From the NCBI GenBank assembly GCA_021771025.1, contig JAETPW010000007.1:1-60743 (forward strand): a DNA stretch of 60,743 nucleotides. Direction: 5' to 3'. Origin of the DNA: Clostridiaceae bacterium (GTDB lineage: Bacteria > Bacillota > Clostridia > TANB77 > CAG-508). Position 1 is the stretch's first letter. Each line of letters starts with the position of its first letter. The notes under the pieces were generated by a model. It saw nothing but the letters and a program-made list of their open reading frames with translations, did no database searches and was not told where the DNA came from. Both the position numbers and the translations under genes were made by a program. Shown one piece after another: positions 1 to 6,886 of this stretch.

Positions 1-117
1 CTAGACCAATATGAGAAAGTTCATATTTAATATAGATTGAACCGCCACTTGCGTGAACCGCTTGAGTGGTGGTGTGAGAGGGGAGAAATTCATTAAGAAT
101 TATCCTCTACTCGATTA
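1..117 (+). mobile_element. 3' end of a group II intron (domains V and VI)
   Basis: Bases 39-75 read as a domain V hairpin: a GAACCGCC arm, an internal GAACCG segment and a GGTGGTGTGAG return arm. Bases 77-110 form a domain VI-like hairpin (GAGGGG to CCTC) followed by CTACTCGATT, the usual 3' terminus of bacterial group II introns. Only the tail lies in the window, so any intron-encoded reverse transcriptase would be upstream. The exact 3' splice point (about 116-118) is inferred from the family consensus. It places the left edge of the window in mobile or accessory DNA. Confidence 0.8.
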
Positions 118-160
118 TTAATTTTACAATGTTCTCTTTCCAGAAAGGAGGGCATTTTTT

Positions 161-613
161 ATGTTTGAATTTGAAGTAATACAAGAACTAAATCCAAATG
201 ATGAAATACTAGAAATTATTAAAACCTATGAGTACACATTTAAGAAGGGCAAAATTAAGCATTTAAAGGCTACTAATTTACAATTTATTAAGCCAACTGA
301 ATATTTAATCACATATCCTACTACTCTTACCATACTTGAATATAAAGTAAATGGAATAGCTAATAAAAACTTTTACATTTATGATAAAAAAGAAATATGT
401 AAATACTTTGATAATCTACTAAAAGAAATTAATATAGAATACAGAACAGCTACTGTCAATTTTGCAAATTACCCTTATACAATTTTTGTATCAAGTAAAA
501 TTATGGAAATGGATTCAGCACAGCAAAATAAAGTTGCATTGTATTTATTTAATAGTATAAATTTTAAGATTAAAAATCACAAAAGTCTTGACAACAAAGA
601 ACAAATGTTTTAG
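161..613 (+). CDS. hypothetical protein, 150 aa
   Basis: I do not recognise this protein. It starts at an ATG about 10 bases after a strong GAAAGGAGGG ribosome site. The product is soluble, without signal peptide or membrane segment, and rich in Lys, Ile and Asn. It begins about 45 bases after the inferred end of the group II intron, so it may be a passenger or the gene next to the insertion. It ends 31 bases before the start chosen for the ORF6N gene, and the two could be cotranscribed. No catalytic motif is visible. Confidence 0.6.
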   Translation: MFEFEVIQELNPNDEILEIIKTYEYTFKKGKIKHLKATNLQFIKPTEYLITYPTTLTILEYKVNGIANKNFYIYDKKEICKYFDNLLKEINIEYRTATVNFANYPYTIFVSSKIMEMDSAQQNKVALYLFNSINFKIKNHKSLDNKEQMF

Positions 614-644
614 AATATATAGAATAAGAAAAGGATGTGAATCG

Positions 645-1556
645 ATGGAAGAGAATAAATTAGCAATTCAAAATGAATTAACAAATGAAGATATAAAAAA
701 TTTAATATACACAATAAGAGGAAAACAAGTCATGTTAGATAGTGATGTTGCAATGTTGTATAATTATGAAACTAAAAAAGTTAATCAAGCTGTAAAAAGA
801 AATATAGATAGATTTCCAGAAAGATTTTGTTTTCAATTAACAGAAAAAGAATTAGAAATTATGTGGTCACAAATTGTGACCACCTCAAAATTAGAAGATA
901 ATAAATATAGAAGCAAAAAATATTTGCCATATGTTTTTACAGAGCAAGGAATAGCCATGTTGTCTGGAATATTAAAGAGTGAAGTTGCTATACAAGTTAG
1001 TATTAAAATAATGGACGCATTTGTAGAAATGAGAAAATTCATAAATGCAAATAAGAGTTTATTTGAAAAAGTAGTTACTATTGAAAATAAAATGGACAAA
1101 AAATTCATTGAGCAAGATAAAAAATTCGATATAATATTTGATCAATTACAACTGGAAGAAAATATCAAACAGAGAATATTTTTTGATGGTCAAATATATG
1201 ATGCATATAGCATCATTGTAGACATTATAAAAAGAGCAAATAGCAAAATTTTAATTATAGATAATTATATTGATGATAGTGTTTTAAAAATGTTAGCTAA
1301 AAAGAAGAATAATGTAGAAGTAGTTATTTTAACATCTGATAAAAGTAATATTGAAAATTTAGATGTTAAAAAATTCAATAAAGAATATCCTATTCTTAAA
1401 GTTGCTAAAACAAATAAATTTCACGATAGATTTATCATTATAGACAACAAAGAAATGTACCATTTAGGTGCTTCTATAAAAGACTTAGGAAAGAAATGCT
1501 TTGCAATTAACAGAATTGAAGATATGGAAATTATAGAAAAAATTATTAATTTATGA
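645..1556 (+). CDS. ORF6N-domain protein with C-terminal PLD-like domain
   Basis: The start is the ATG at 645, preceded by AAGGATGTGA; an upstream in-frame extension to 588 lacks a ribosome site and overlaps the previous gene. Residues about 18-105 match the ORF6N domain (IRGKQVMLDSDVA, then the FPERF segment), a DNA-binding module of phage and mobile-element regulators related to KilA-N proteins. Residues about 135-175 look coiled-coil. Residues about 185-300 resemble a phospholipase-D-like half: a strand (KILIIDNYID), then HDRFIIID at 260-267, then LGASIKDLG. The HxK of classic PLD is replaced by HDR, as in many PLD-like proteins of unknown activity. A hairpin terminator follows at once. 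Confidence 0.8.
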   Translation: MEENKLAIQNELTNEDIKNLIYTIRGKQVMLDSDVAMLYNYETKKVNQAVKRNIDRFPERFCFQLTEKELEIMWSQIVTTSKLEDNKYRSKKYLPYVFTEQGIAMLSGILKSEVAIQVSIKIMDAFVEMRKFINANKSLFEKVVTIENKMDKKFIEQDKKFDIIFDQLQLEENIKQRIFFDGQIYDAYSIIVDIIKRANSKILIIDNYIDDSVLKMLAKKKNNVEVVILTSDKSNIENLDVKKFNKEYPILKVAKTNKFHDRFIIIDNKEMYHLGASIKDLGKKCFAINRIEDMEIIEKIINL

Positions 1557-1564
1557 TACACATA

Positions 1565-1604
1565 AAAATCCATACTACAAATTTAAAAGTATAGTATGGA
1601 TTTT
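1565..1604 (+). terminator. Bidirectional hairpin terminator
   Basis: AAAATCCATACTA (1565-1577) pairs with TAGTATGGATTTT (1592-1604), a 13 bp stem with U-rich ends on both strands. It lies just after the ORF6N stop and downstream of the minus-strand operon ending at 1689, so it can end both. A second hairpin with a small bulge (CCCACCCACAA to TTGTGTAGGTGGG) lies at about 1635-1663 without a T-run. Confidence 0.7.
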
Positions 1605-1688
1605 ATTGTGTAAACAACAAGGTTCTTGGGTACCCACCCACAATATTTGATTGTGTAGGTGGGTGAGGTTCTTATATTATAACTTTTA

Positions 1689-2672
1689 TTAAATAATGCT
1701 TTTCCAAAAATCTGGAGTACTAAAACTCAAGCCCTTTTCACTTTCAGTTAGCCAAAATTTATCTTCTTCAGATGTTTCTCCTAAACTATTCAAATAGCTG
1801 ATTTGCAATATTCCCATTGCATTAGCCAGATCATAAAATAATGGAAAATACTCTAGTTCATAATCAGTTAATTTATTATACTTTTGATATTCTTCTAATA
1901 TCATTTTTGTACTTGATATTGTTTTATCAATACTTTCTGGATTTAAGCATAAATTACAGGAAGTTACTGCTAAATCAACAATTCTAGGTAGATAATTAGA
2001 TACTGCAAAATCTATAATCCATAATTTATTACTTTTATCTTTCATAACATTTGAACTAATAATATCTCCATGAACAAAAGATGTAGGTAATTCTTCAAAC
2101 TTTACATTTGTAATTTTATGTGCTAAAGATTTAAAAACTTCATTATACTTATTACTTAAATATTTTTCTTTTTCTTTATATTCCTTTACAAAATTAGTTA
2201 TTGTCCATTTATCATAGATGAAATCAGATTTTAATTTTGCATTATGAATATGAGCCATTTGTTCAATAATATTTTTAATTTCTGTTTCAGTTGGTATTTC
2301 GTTTAAATCATAAAAACTCTTTCCATCTATATATTGAAATACGCATAATCTAAACTTTACATTATTCAATGCTATTTCGCATAAAATGCCATTGTTACAA
2401 TTATGTACTTTGGGAGTATTAATATTTAATGAATTTGCTAATTCTATTCTATCAATATAGTTTTTCACATCTTCATAAGTTCTTTCTTTGTTAAATACTT
2501 TTACACAAAATTTCCCTGTGTCAGTCGTCAATATAAAGTTAAAATCTTCATATCCTACTAATATGATTTCTTCTGATATATATTGACCTAAATTATATTT
2601 TTCACATATCACTTTTGATAAATCAGATAAATCTGATTTAAGATTTATTCTATCGTAAAATTCCTCTAACAT
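1689..2672 (-). CDS. APH-family (aminoglycoside/choline kinase-like) phosphotransferase
   Basis: The 327 aa length and fold signature fit the APH phosphotransferase family. Visible are an N-lobe with FCVKVFNKE (Lys58 as putative ATP-binding lysine), the Brenner-like catalytic motif FVHGDIISSNVM (His201, Asp203, Asn208) and a metal-binding IIDFA (Asp221). The family phosphorylates small molecules such as aminoglycosides, choline, homoserine or methylthioribose; the substrate cannot be told here. It is the last gene of a three-gene minus-strand operon (TIR-like protein, unknown protein, this kinase) and starts 21 bases after the previous stop. In this context a role linked to defence or to a modified metabolite is possible but is inference. 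Confidence 0.75.
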   Translation of the reverse strand: MLEEFYDRINLKSDLSDLSKVICEKYNLGQYISEEIILVGYEDFNFILTTDTGKFCVKVFNKERTYEDVKNYIDRIELANSLNINTPKVHNCNNGILCEIALNNVKFRLCVFQYIDGKSFYDLNEIPTETEIKNIIEQMAHIHNAKLKSDFIYDKWTITNFVKEYKEKEKYLSNKYNEVFKSLAHKITNVKFEELPTSFVHGDIISSNVMKDKSNKLWIIDFAVSNYLPRIVDLAVTSCNLCLNPESIDKTISSTKMILEEYQKYNKLTDYELEYFPLFYDLANAMGILQISYLNSLGETSEEDKFWLTESEKGLSFSTPDFWKSII

Positions 2673-2693
2673 GTTAACAATTTCCTTTCAACT

Positions 2694-3338
2694 TTATATA
2701 GTTAATGGTGAGTTTTCTTGTATAGGTATTAATCTAGTTTTTAGAGTATTTATAAAAGCACATTTATGCTCTATTTCAAATTTTTCAGAATCTGTTGTAA
2801 GTTCATATTTTATAAATAAGTTAGGTAAAAATTCATATCTATCACTTTCAAAATTCCCATAAGCAGTATTACTTTCTGTATAACTTCCTTTTAGCATATT
2901 ATATAAGAGTTTCCACCTATCACAAGATCCTACATCTGTTTCTACTTTAGTGTTATCAGTTATTTTAGAAATTGGTTCTTCTTTTATATCTATAATAGAT
3001 GACTTTATATTATATTTTACATAGTAATCTTTCAATATAGAATTTTCAAAATATTGCTCTAGTGCTACTTTTATGCATTTATCAATATCTGTATTTTTAT
3101 TTATAACAACTAATCTAACTGGTCTACTATTTTTATAAAAAATAATAGCATTATGCTTGTTATTAATATTAACATCTGGATTATTAACTGTTATTATGCA
3201 ATTACAATTTTTAATAATTTTATATGTATCAAATGGAGCTTTATTATTTTCAAATCCATCTACAAAAGCACCATTAAAACATTCATAATGGTTATTGTGT
3301 TGTTCTGTCCATAAATCTATAGTTTTAATAATTTCCAT
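2694..3338 (-). CDS. hypothetical protein in TIR-like operon
   Basis: I do not recognise this 214 aa protein. The start is the ATG at 3338, eight bases after AGGAGAAG; a TTG two codons upstream is less likely. It has no signal peptide or membrane segment and is rich in Asn, Ile and Lys. An alternation of hydrophobic strands (CIITVNNPDV, AIIFYKN, VRLVVINKN) suggests an alpha/beta fold. It lies 19 bases downstream of the TIR-like gene and 21 bases upstream of the APH-like gene, so the three are almost surely cotranscribed. No function is assigned. Confidence 0.65.
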   Translation of the reverse strand: MEIIKTIDLWTEQHNNHYECFNGAFVDGFENNKAPFDTYKIIKNCNCIITVNNPDVNINNKHNAIIFYKNSRPVRLVVINKNTDIDKCIKVALEQYFENSILKDYYVKYNIKSSIIDIKEEPISKITDNTKVETDVGSCDRWKLLYNMLKGSYTESNTAYGNFESDRYEFLPNLFIKYELTTDSEKFEIEHKCAFINTLKTRLIPIQENSPLTI

Positions 3339-3357
3339 TGCCAATCTTCTCCTATTA

Positions 3358-4095
3358 CTATTTTATTAAATTAAGTTCTTTTAATTCTTTCAATAATGCT
3401 GATTTATAATTATTTATATCAATATAAACTATGCCATCTATATCAGACATTGTTTCTTCAACTCCGCTTAATATAATTGTTCTGTCTCTACCTAACTTTC
3501 CCATAAAATATCCTGCTTCAAATATCACATTTTGCCTTGCTCTTGTTTTTAAAGGTGAGTTTGAATCCCTTAATTTGCCTTCATCATCTGGTGTTAATAA
3601 TATAATTGCACAAGCAATATCAGTACTATTCTTTTCTATTTTTTCAATTACAGTTTGTCCATTATTTACTTGTTCATGTAGTATAATTGGTTCTAATCCT
3701 TGTTCATAAAGAAAGCATGATAACTCGTATTTTTTAATATCATCACGACCATGTACAATAAATACCTTTTTGGAGCTCTTAACTTCTTTTTCATTAGGAA
3801 TATTAGAAGATATTTCATTTTCTTCCTCTAATAATAATTTCAATTCATTATGAGTTATTTTCATATCGCGTTTAAAAGCTTCTATAAATTCCCTATCTGG
3901 TGTATTACCAAAAATAATGCTTAAAGAATATGATCTACATTTAAAATTTTTAGTTGTAGTTGAATCTGTTCCATAATTTTTTTCCATAAATCTAATCAAA
4001 GAATTGTTCCATGCTATAAATTCTGGGTTACTAGCTGTTATGTCTTTTTCTTCAAATTCTTTTGCTTCTTGTATAAATTTTTCTAATCTACTCAT
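3358..4095 (-). CDS. TIR-like domain protein (predicted nucleotide-binding, PF10137 type)
   Basis: The start is the ATG at 4095, seven bases after GGAGGC; a longer frame to 4146 has no ribosome site. Residues about 109-235 match the TIR-like family once called predicted nucleotide-binding protein (CAP12/Pycsar-type TIR): KKVFIVHGRDD, then IILHEQVNNGQT, CAIILLTPDD and ARQNVIFEAGYFMGKLGR, where Glu193 sits at the putative NAD-cleaving position. Residues 1-105 are mainly helical. Related domains act as NADase effectors in CBASS and Pycsar immunity, but no cyclase or STING domain is seen here. It leads an operon with an unknown protein and an APH-like kinase, next to the TAC-like operon. Family call strong, defence role inferred. 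Confidence 0.85.
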   Translation of the reverse strand: MSRLEKFIQEAKEFEEKDITASNPEFIAWNNSLIRFMEKNYGTDSTTTKNFKCRSYSLSIIFGNTPDREFIEAFKRDMKITHNELKLLLEEENEISSNIPNEKEVKSSKKVFIVHGRDDIKKYELSCFLYEQGLEPIILHEQVNNGQTVIEKIEKNSTDIACAIILLTPDDEGKLRDSNSPLKTRARQNVIFEAGYFMGKLGRDRTIILSGVEETMSDIDGIVYIDINNYKSALLKELKELNLIK

Positions 4096-4348
4096 ACAAA
4101 TGCCTCCTTGTAAATTATCAATTTGAATTATACTATATTTAGACATTTTTTTCTATACTATCGTTGAAATTTATTAGGAATTCATATATAATACTTTCAG
4201 AAAGAGAACAAGAGAGTTCGTAACTTGTAAGAATATTGCTCCATTAAGTAAAATTGTCGTATCAGACCAAAATATTGATAGATCAACTGTAAAAGGTTGA
4301 TTTTTTAATGCTTTTTTAGTGAAGTGGAATATACAAACTTAGAACAAA

Positions 4349-4371
4349 AAAAGAACTATTGCTAGTTCTTT
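4349..4371 (-). terminator. Terminator overlapping the SecB-like gene stop
   Basis: On the minus strand AAAAGAACTA, loop GCAA, TAGTTCTTTT and further Ts form an intrinsic terminator. Its left arm contains the last codons and the TAG stop (4362-4364) of the SecB-like gene, so transcription of the three-gene operon ends directly at its last codon. The 4147-4341 stretch beyond it shows no intact gene. Confidence 0.75.
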
Positions 4372-4778
4372 TGTTCATTTTTTCTTTTCAACATTGCATT
4401 GACATTTATTGCTGGTAATATAACTGAAGATACATTGGCAGAGGAAGTATAATTTGATACAATTGCTCTCAAATATGGATACATAATTGCTATAGCATTT
4501 GCCTCATATTTTGATATATCATCTTCGCCTTCTAATTCAAAATATCCTGTTATCTCTACATCAATGTAAAAAGGTGCATCTTCTATTCCTTTAAAAACAC
4601 TAACAGCAAGTGTAATAGTCATTTTATCTTTTTCTTTACTTATCTTAGTAGTATTTGTTATATCAAAATTCAATTTCCATGAACCATTTTCATTTGGTTT
4701 ATCATTTGTCCTATAACTAACGCTATTTACAATATAATTCAAAAATTTTAGGCTACTAATACTAGTTCTTTCATCCAT
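4362..4778 (-). CDS. SecB-like chaperone of a TAC system
   Basis: The 138 aa length fits SecB. The C-terminal half has the family pattern: a DAPFYIDVEITGYFEL strand, then ANAIAIMYPYLRAIVSNYTS and VILPAINVNAML, matching the FPYxRExxSxLT and LxPxNFxAL segments of SecB. The start ATG lies inside the upstream gene, a 31-base overlap that implies translational coupling; AAGGAGA lies about 11 bases upstream. Firmicutes normally lack the export chaperone SecB, and no other export gene is near, so the likely role is that of a dedicated chaperone for the small upstream protein, as in toxin-antitoxin-chaperone (TAC) systems. The family is read by eye; the role comes from gene order. Confidence 0.8.
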   Translation of the reverse strand: MDERTSISSLKFLNYIVNSVSYRTNDKPNENGSWKLNFDITNTTKISKEKDKMTITLAVSVFKGIEDAPFYIDVEITGYFELEGEDDISKYEANAIAIMYPYLRAIVSNYTSSANVSSVILPAINVNAMLKRKNEQKN

Positions 4779-5056
4779 ATTTTATTTTCTCCTTCTTCTT
4801 CACTAATAAAATTTTCTTTAACACTAATCATATCTGATATTTCAGATACTTCAATTTGTTGCGACTCAATTGTATTATAAGAATTAGTTTCAATTGTAGT
4901 AATTGCACTTTGGATATTATATATTTCTTCTTGATAGTCATATTGCATTTGTTCATACTCTTTATCTGCATTTTTAATAGCTTTATCCAATTGCTCAAAG
5001 GTTATTTTATCTAATTCTTCTAAAATTTCTGCAATGTCTTTTGGGTTGTTAATCAT
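4748..5056 (-). CDS. Putative antitoxin of a TAC system (small acidic protein)
   Basis: This 102 aa, Glu- and Gln-rich, mostly helical protein has no recognisable family. The ATG at 5056 follows AGAGGTGAG; a GTG three codons upstream overlaps that ribosome site. Its start overlaps the stop of the ART-like gene by 8 bases (ATGATTAA), and its end overlaps the SecB-like gene by 31 bases. Being small, between a toxin-like enzyme and a SecB-like chaperone, it fits a chaperone-dependent antitoxin. The hydrophobic tail (KIWMKELVLVA) could be the chaperone-addiction segment; this is inference. The sequence alone would not have identified it. Confidence 0.6.
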   Translation of the reverse strand: MINNPKDIAEILEELDKITFEQLDKAIKNADKEYEQMQYDYQEEIYNIQSAITTIETNSYNTIESQQIEVSEISDMISVKENFISEEEGENKIWMKELVLVA

Positions 5057-5681
5057 TTTTCTCACCTCTGTTATTTTTTATTAAATCAAATATTCCTTTT
5101 GTCATATCGCTATGCTCTAATTCATATACATTTTTTATCGCTTTTCTATTTTTTATACATATTTGTTTTTGAACACAAGGAATAAAATCTCCTGGTAAAT
5201 GTGTTTTTTGCTTTGTGAAATATTTAGGATAAACTGCACAAATAATATCATATCTAGATATATATTTTACATTATTTTGCTTTTCTAAATCTTCTAGTAC
5301 TTTTATAATATATGTATATCCTTTATTTAAGATGTCTTCATATTTTTCTTTTGAATAATTAGCTTTTATTAATTGCAACAAGCGTTCAAAAATAGCATAT
5401 CCTTGTGGTTCACTAAAATCTATAATATTATAGTTATCTATGTCCAAATCTACAATTAATATTCCACATTTTTGTTTTATTTCATCATAATTAGTTATAT
5501 TGTGTTTTATTACACCTATTATTTCCCATTCTATGGCATAATATAAATTTTCAAATAAATAAATTCCTTTTCCTAACCAATGTCCTCTATTGGCTTTTGA
5601 TTCAATAAAGCCATTTTTAATTATTGTTTGAATATTTTCTTTACTTGTTGCATGATATCCTTCTAATGTTTTTTCATTCAT
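5049..5681 (-). CDS. ADP-ribosyltransferase-fold protein, putative CmdT-like toxin
   Basis: The start is the ATG at 5681, five bases after TTAGGAG; a longer frame to 5696 would place that ribosome site inside the gene. The N-terminus reads like PARP-type ADP-ribosyltransferases: EGYHATSKENI (His10), a GF at 24-25, then HWLGKGIYLFEN with Tyr41, and a later strand VQKQICIKN (Gln173) that may hold the third motif of an H-Y-Q/E triad. Length is 210 aa. It is the first gene of a tightly overlapping operon with a putative antitoxin and a SecB-like chaperone, the order cmdT-cmdA-cmdC of the E. coli CmdTAC system, whose toxin modifies mRNA. The fold is inferred from motifs; the target here is unknown. 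Confidence 0.7.
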   Translation of the reverse strand: MNEKTLEGYHATSKENIQTIIKNGFIESKANRGHWLGKGIYLFENLYYAIEWEIIGVIKHNITNYDEIKQKCGILIVDLDIDNYNIIDFSEPQGYAIFERLLQLIKANYSKEKYEDILNKGYTYIIKVLEDLEKQNNVKYISRYDIICAVYPKYFTKQKTHLPGDFIPCVQKQICIKNRKAIKNVYELEHSDMTKGIFDLIKNNRGEKND

Positions 5682-5976
5682 TTCTACTCCTAACATTGTA
5701 TTCTACTTTTATTTGTTATAATAGTTTATACTAAAAAATAGAAAATTGCAAGGACTTTTCATCGACTTATTTCGACAACATTATATATTATAAATTACTA
5801 CAATACTATTAAGAATTTATTACAATTCTATTACATTATATCACTTTTATGTAAATTTATCAACCGATTAAAATATAACCGTCAATTATTTTTTAGAGCA
5901 AAATGTGGGAGGAACTCTATAAAAAATGGGCGATTTTTTCGCAAATAGCCTCCTAAAATGCTCCATTTTATAAAAG

Positions 5977-6009
5977 CTTACGAATCATTAACTGTTTCGT
6001 AAGTTTTTT
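5977..6009 (+). terminator. Stem-loop with T-run
   Basis: CTTACGAA (5977-5984) pairs with TTCGTAAG (5996-6003), followed by six Ts. It has terminator form for rightward transcription, although no rightward gene lies just upstream, so it may be left from a lost gene or block read-through into the HD-secDF unit. Confidence 0.5.
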
Positions 6010-6026
6010 AATGGTGAAACGAAAAT

Positions 6027-6051
6027 AACAGGTTGCAATTTGCAACCTGTT
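6027..6051. repeat. Perfect 12+1+12 palindrome
   Basis: AACAGGTTGCAA and TTGCAACCTGTT are separated by a single T. It lies about 65 bases upstream of the -35 box of the HD-secDF promoter. It could be an operator or the stem of a short RNA. It has no T-run, which argues against a terminator. Confidence 0.5.
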
Positions 6052-6115
6052 CAAAAAATATCCCAAACAGAAACGTTTCCAAAAAGCAAATTTGGTAAAT
6101 ATTTTGTGAAAAAGG

Positions 6116-6144
6116 TTGATATTTTTCATCATTTACGGTAAAAT
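6116..6144 (+). promoter_or_regulatory. Promoter of the HD-secD-secF unit
   Basis: TTGATA (6116-6121), 17-base spacer, TAAAAT (6139-6144), then AAAGGAGG and the ATG at 6176. Spacing fits sigma-A. Confidence 0.6.
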
Positions 6145-6175
6145 CGTAAAAGATTAACATCAAAGGAGGAAACCA

Positions 6176-6836
6176 ATGATAAATTTACAAGAAGTAAGGG
6201 AAAACCCAGAAGTAGATGCGTTAATTCGAGGGGCACAAAAGCAACTTCGAGAACTTCGGTTATACAGAACATGGGCATAGGCATATATCCATTGTTTCAA
6301 AACGAGCAGGAGATATTTTGCAAAAATTAGGTTACCCAGAAAGAACGGTTGAGTTAACAAGAATAGCAGGATATTTACACGATATAGGAAATTGTGTAAA
6401 TCGAGTAGATCATGCTCATAGTGGAGCTATTTTAGCATTTGACATATTAAAGGATATGGGAATGCCTGTTGAAGAGCGAACAGAAATCATGATGGCCATT
6501 GGAAATCATGATGAAAAAACAGGAACAGCCGTAAATGATATTTCGGCAGCTATTATTTTAGCCGATAAATCAGATGTGCATCGAGATAGAGTAGCTAACC
6601 AGAATCTGTCTACTTTTGATATTCATGATCGAGTAAATTACGCTGTTACCAATTCCAACTTATCACTTGATGCAAAAGAGCGAAAAATACGATTAGAACT
6701 AACAATAGATACAGAAATTTGTCCAGTACTAGATTATTTTGAAATATTTATGGATCGAACTATGATGAGCAAATACGCAGCAAAATATTTACAAATATGG
6801 TTTGAACTAGTCATCAATGGAACGAAATTATTGTAA
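6176..6836 (+). pseudogene. HD-domain phosphohydrolase gene with a +1 frameshift
   Basis: The reading frame opens at ATG 6176 after AAAGGAGG (MINLQEVRENPEVDALIRGA) but stops at 6278. Shifting by one base at about 6257 (the C after GAACTT) restores an uninterrupted frame to 6836. The restored protein reads LRELGYTEHGHRHISIVSKR, then AGYLHDIGN (HD motif), NHDEKTG and ADKSDVHRDR, typical of small HD-superfamily metal-dependent phosphohydrolases, about 219 aa. The 3' part alone could be read from a TTG at 6318 but would lack the first metal-ligand His. Either a real frameshift mutation or a base-call error. It sits 50 bases upstream of secD and shares its promoter. Confidence 0.75.
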
Positions 6837-6886
6837 TATTTGATTAACAAGAAAACCATAATCAAAAGAAAGGGAGAAAATTTATC

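Larger units (their letters stand above)
5682..6115. other. Gene-free spacer between accessory and core regions
   Basis: AT-rich spacer with no supportable gene. It holds a stem-loop with T-run (5977-6009) and a perfect 25-base palindrome (6027-6051), listed separately. It probably contains the promoter of the leftward ART-like operon; TTGCAA at 5746-5751 with TATAAA/TAAACT-like boxes about 15-17 bases on is a weak candidate. It marks the boundary between the defence-like cluster and the core genes. Confidence 0.5.

Noticed and set aside
833..1108. Minus-strand frame of 91 aa
   Set aside because: Shadow of the ORF6N gene; the plus-strand frame has clear domains and a ribosome site.
3358..4095. 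CBASS or Pycsar system
   Set aside because: The TIR-like effector is present, but no CD-NTase or nucleotide cyclase gene lies in the window.
4190..4340. Gene remnant reading CKNIAPLSKIVVSDQNID
   Set aside because: Too short, with stops on both sides and no family recognised; possibly the end of a lost mobile gene.
4362..4778. SecB-like gene as a general export chaperone
   Set aside because: The host type normally lacks SecB; the gene is locked in an overlapping operon with a toxin-like enzyme and a small protein.
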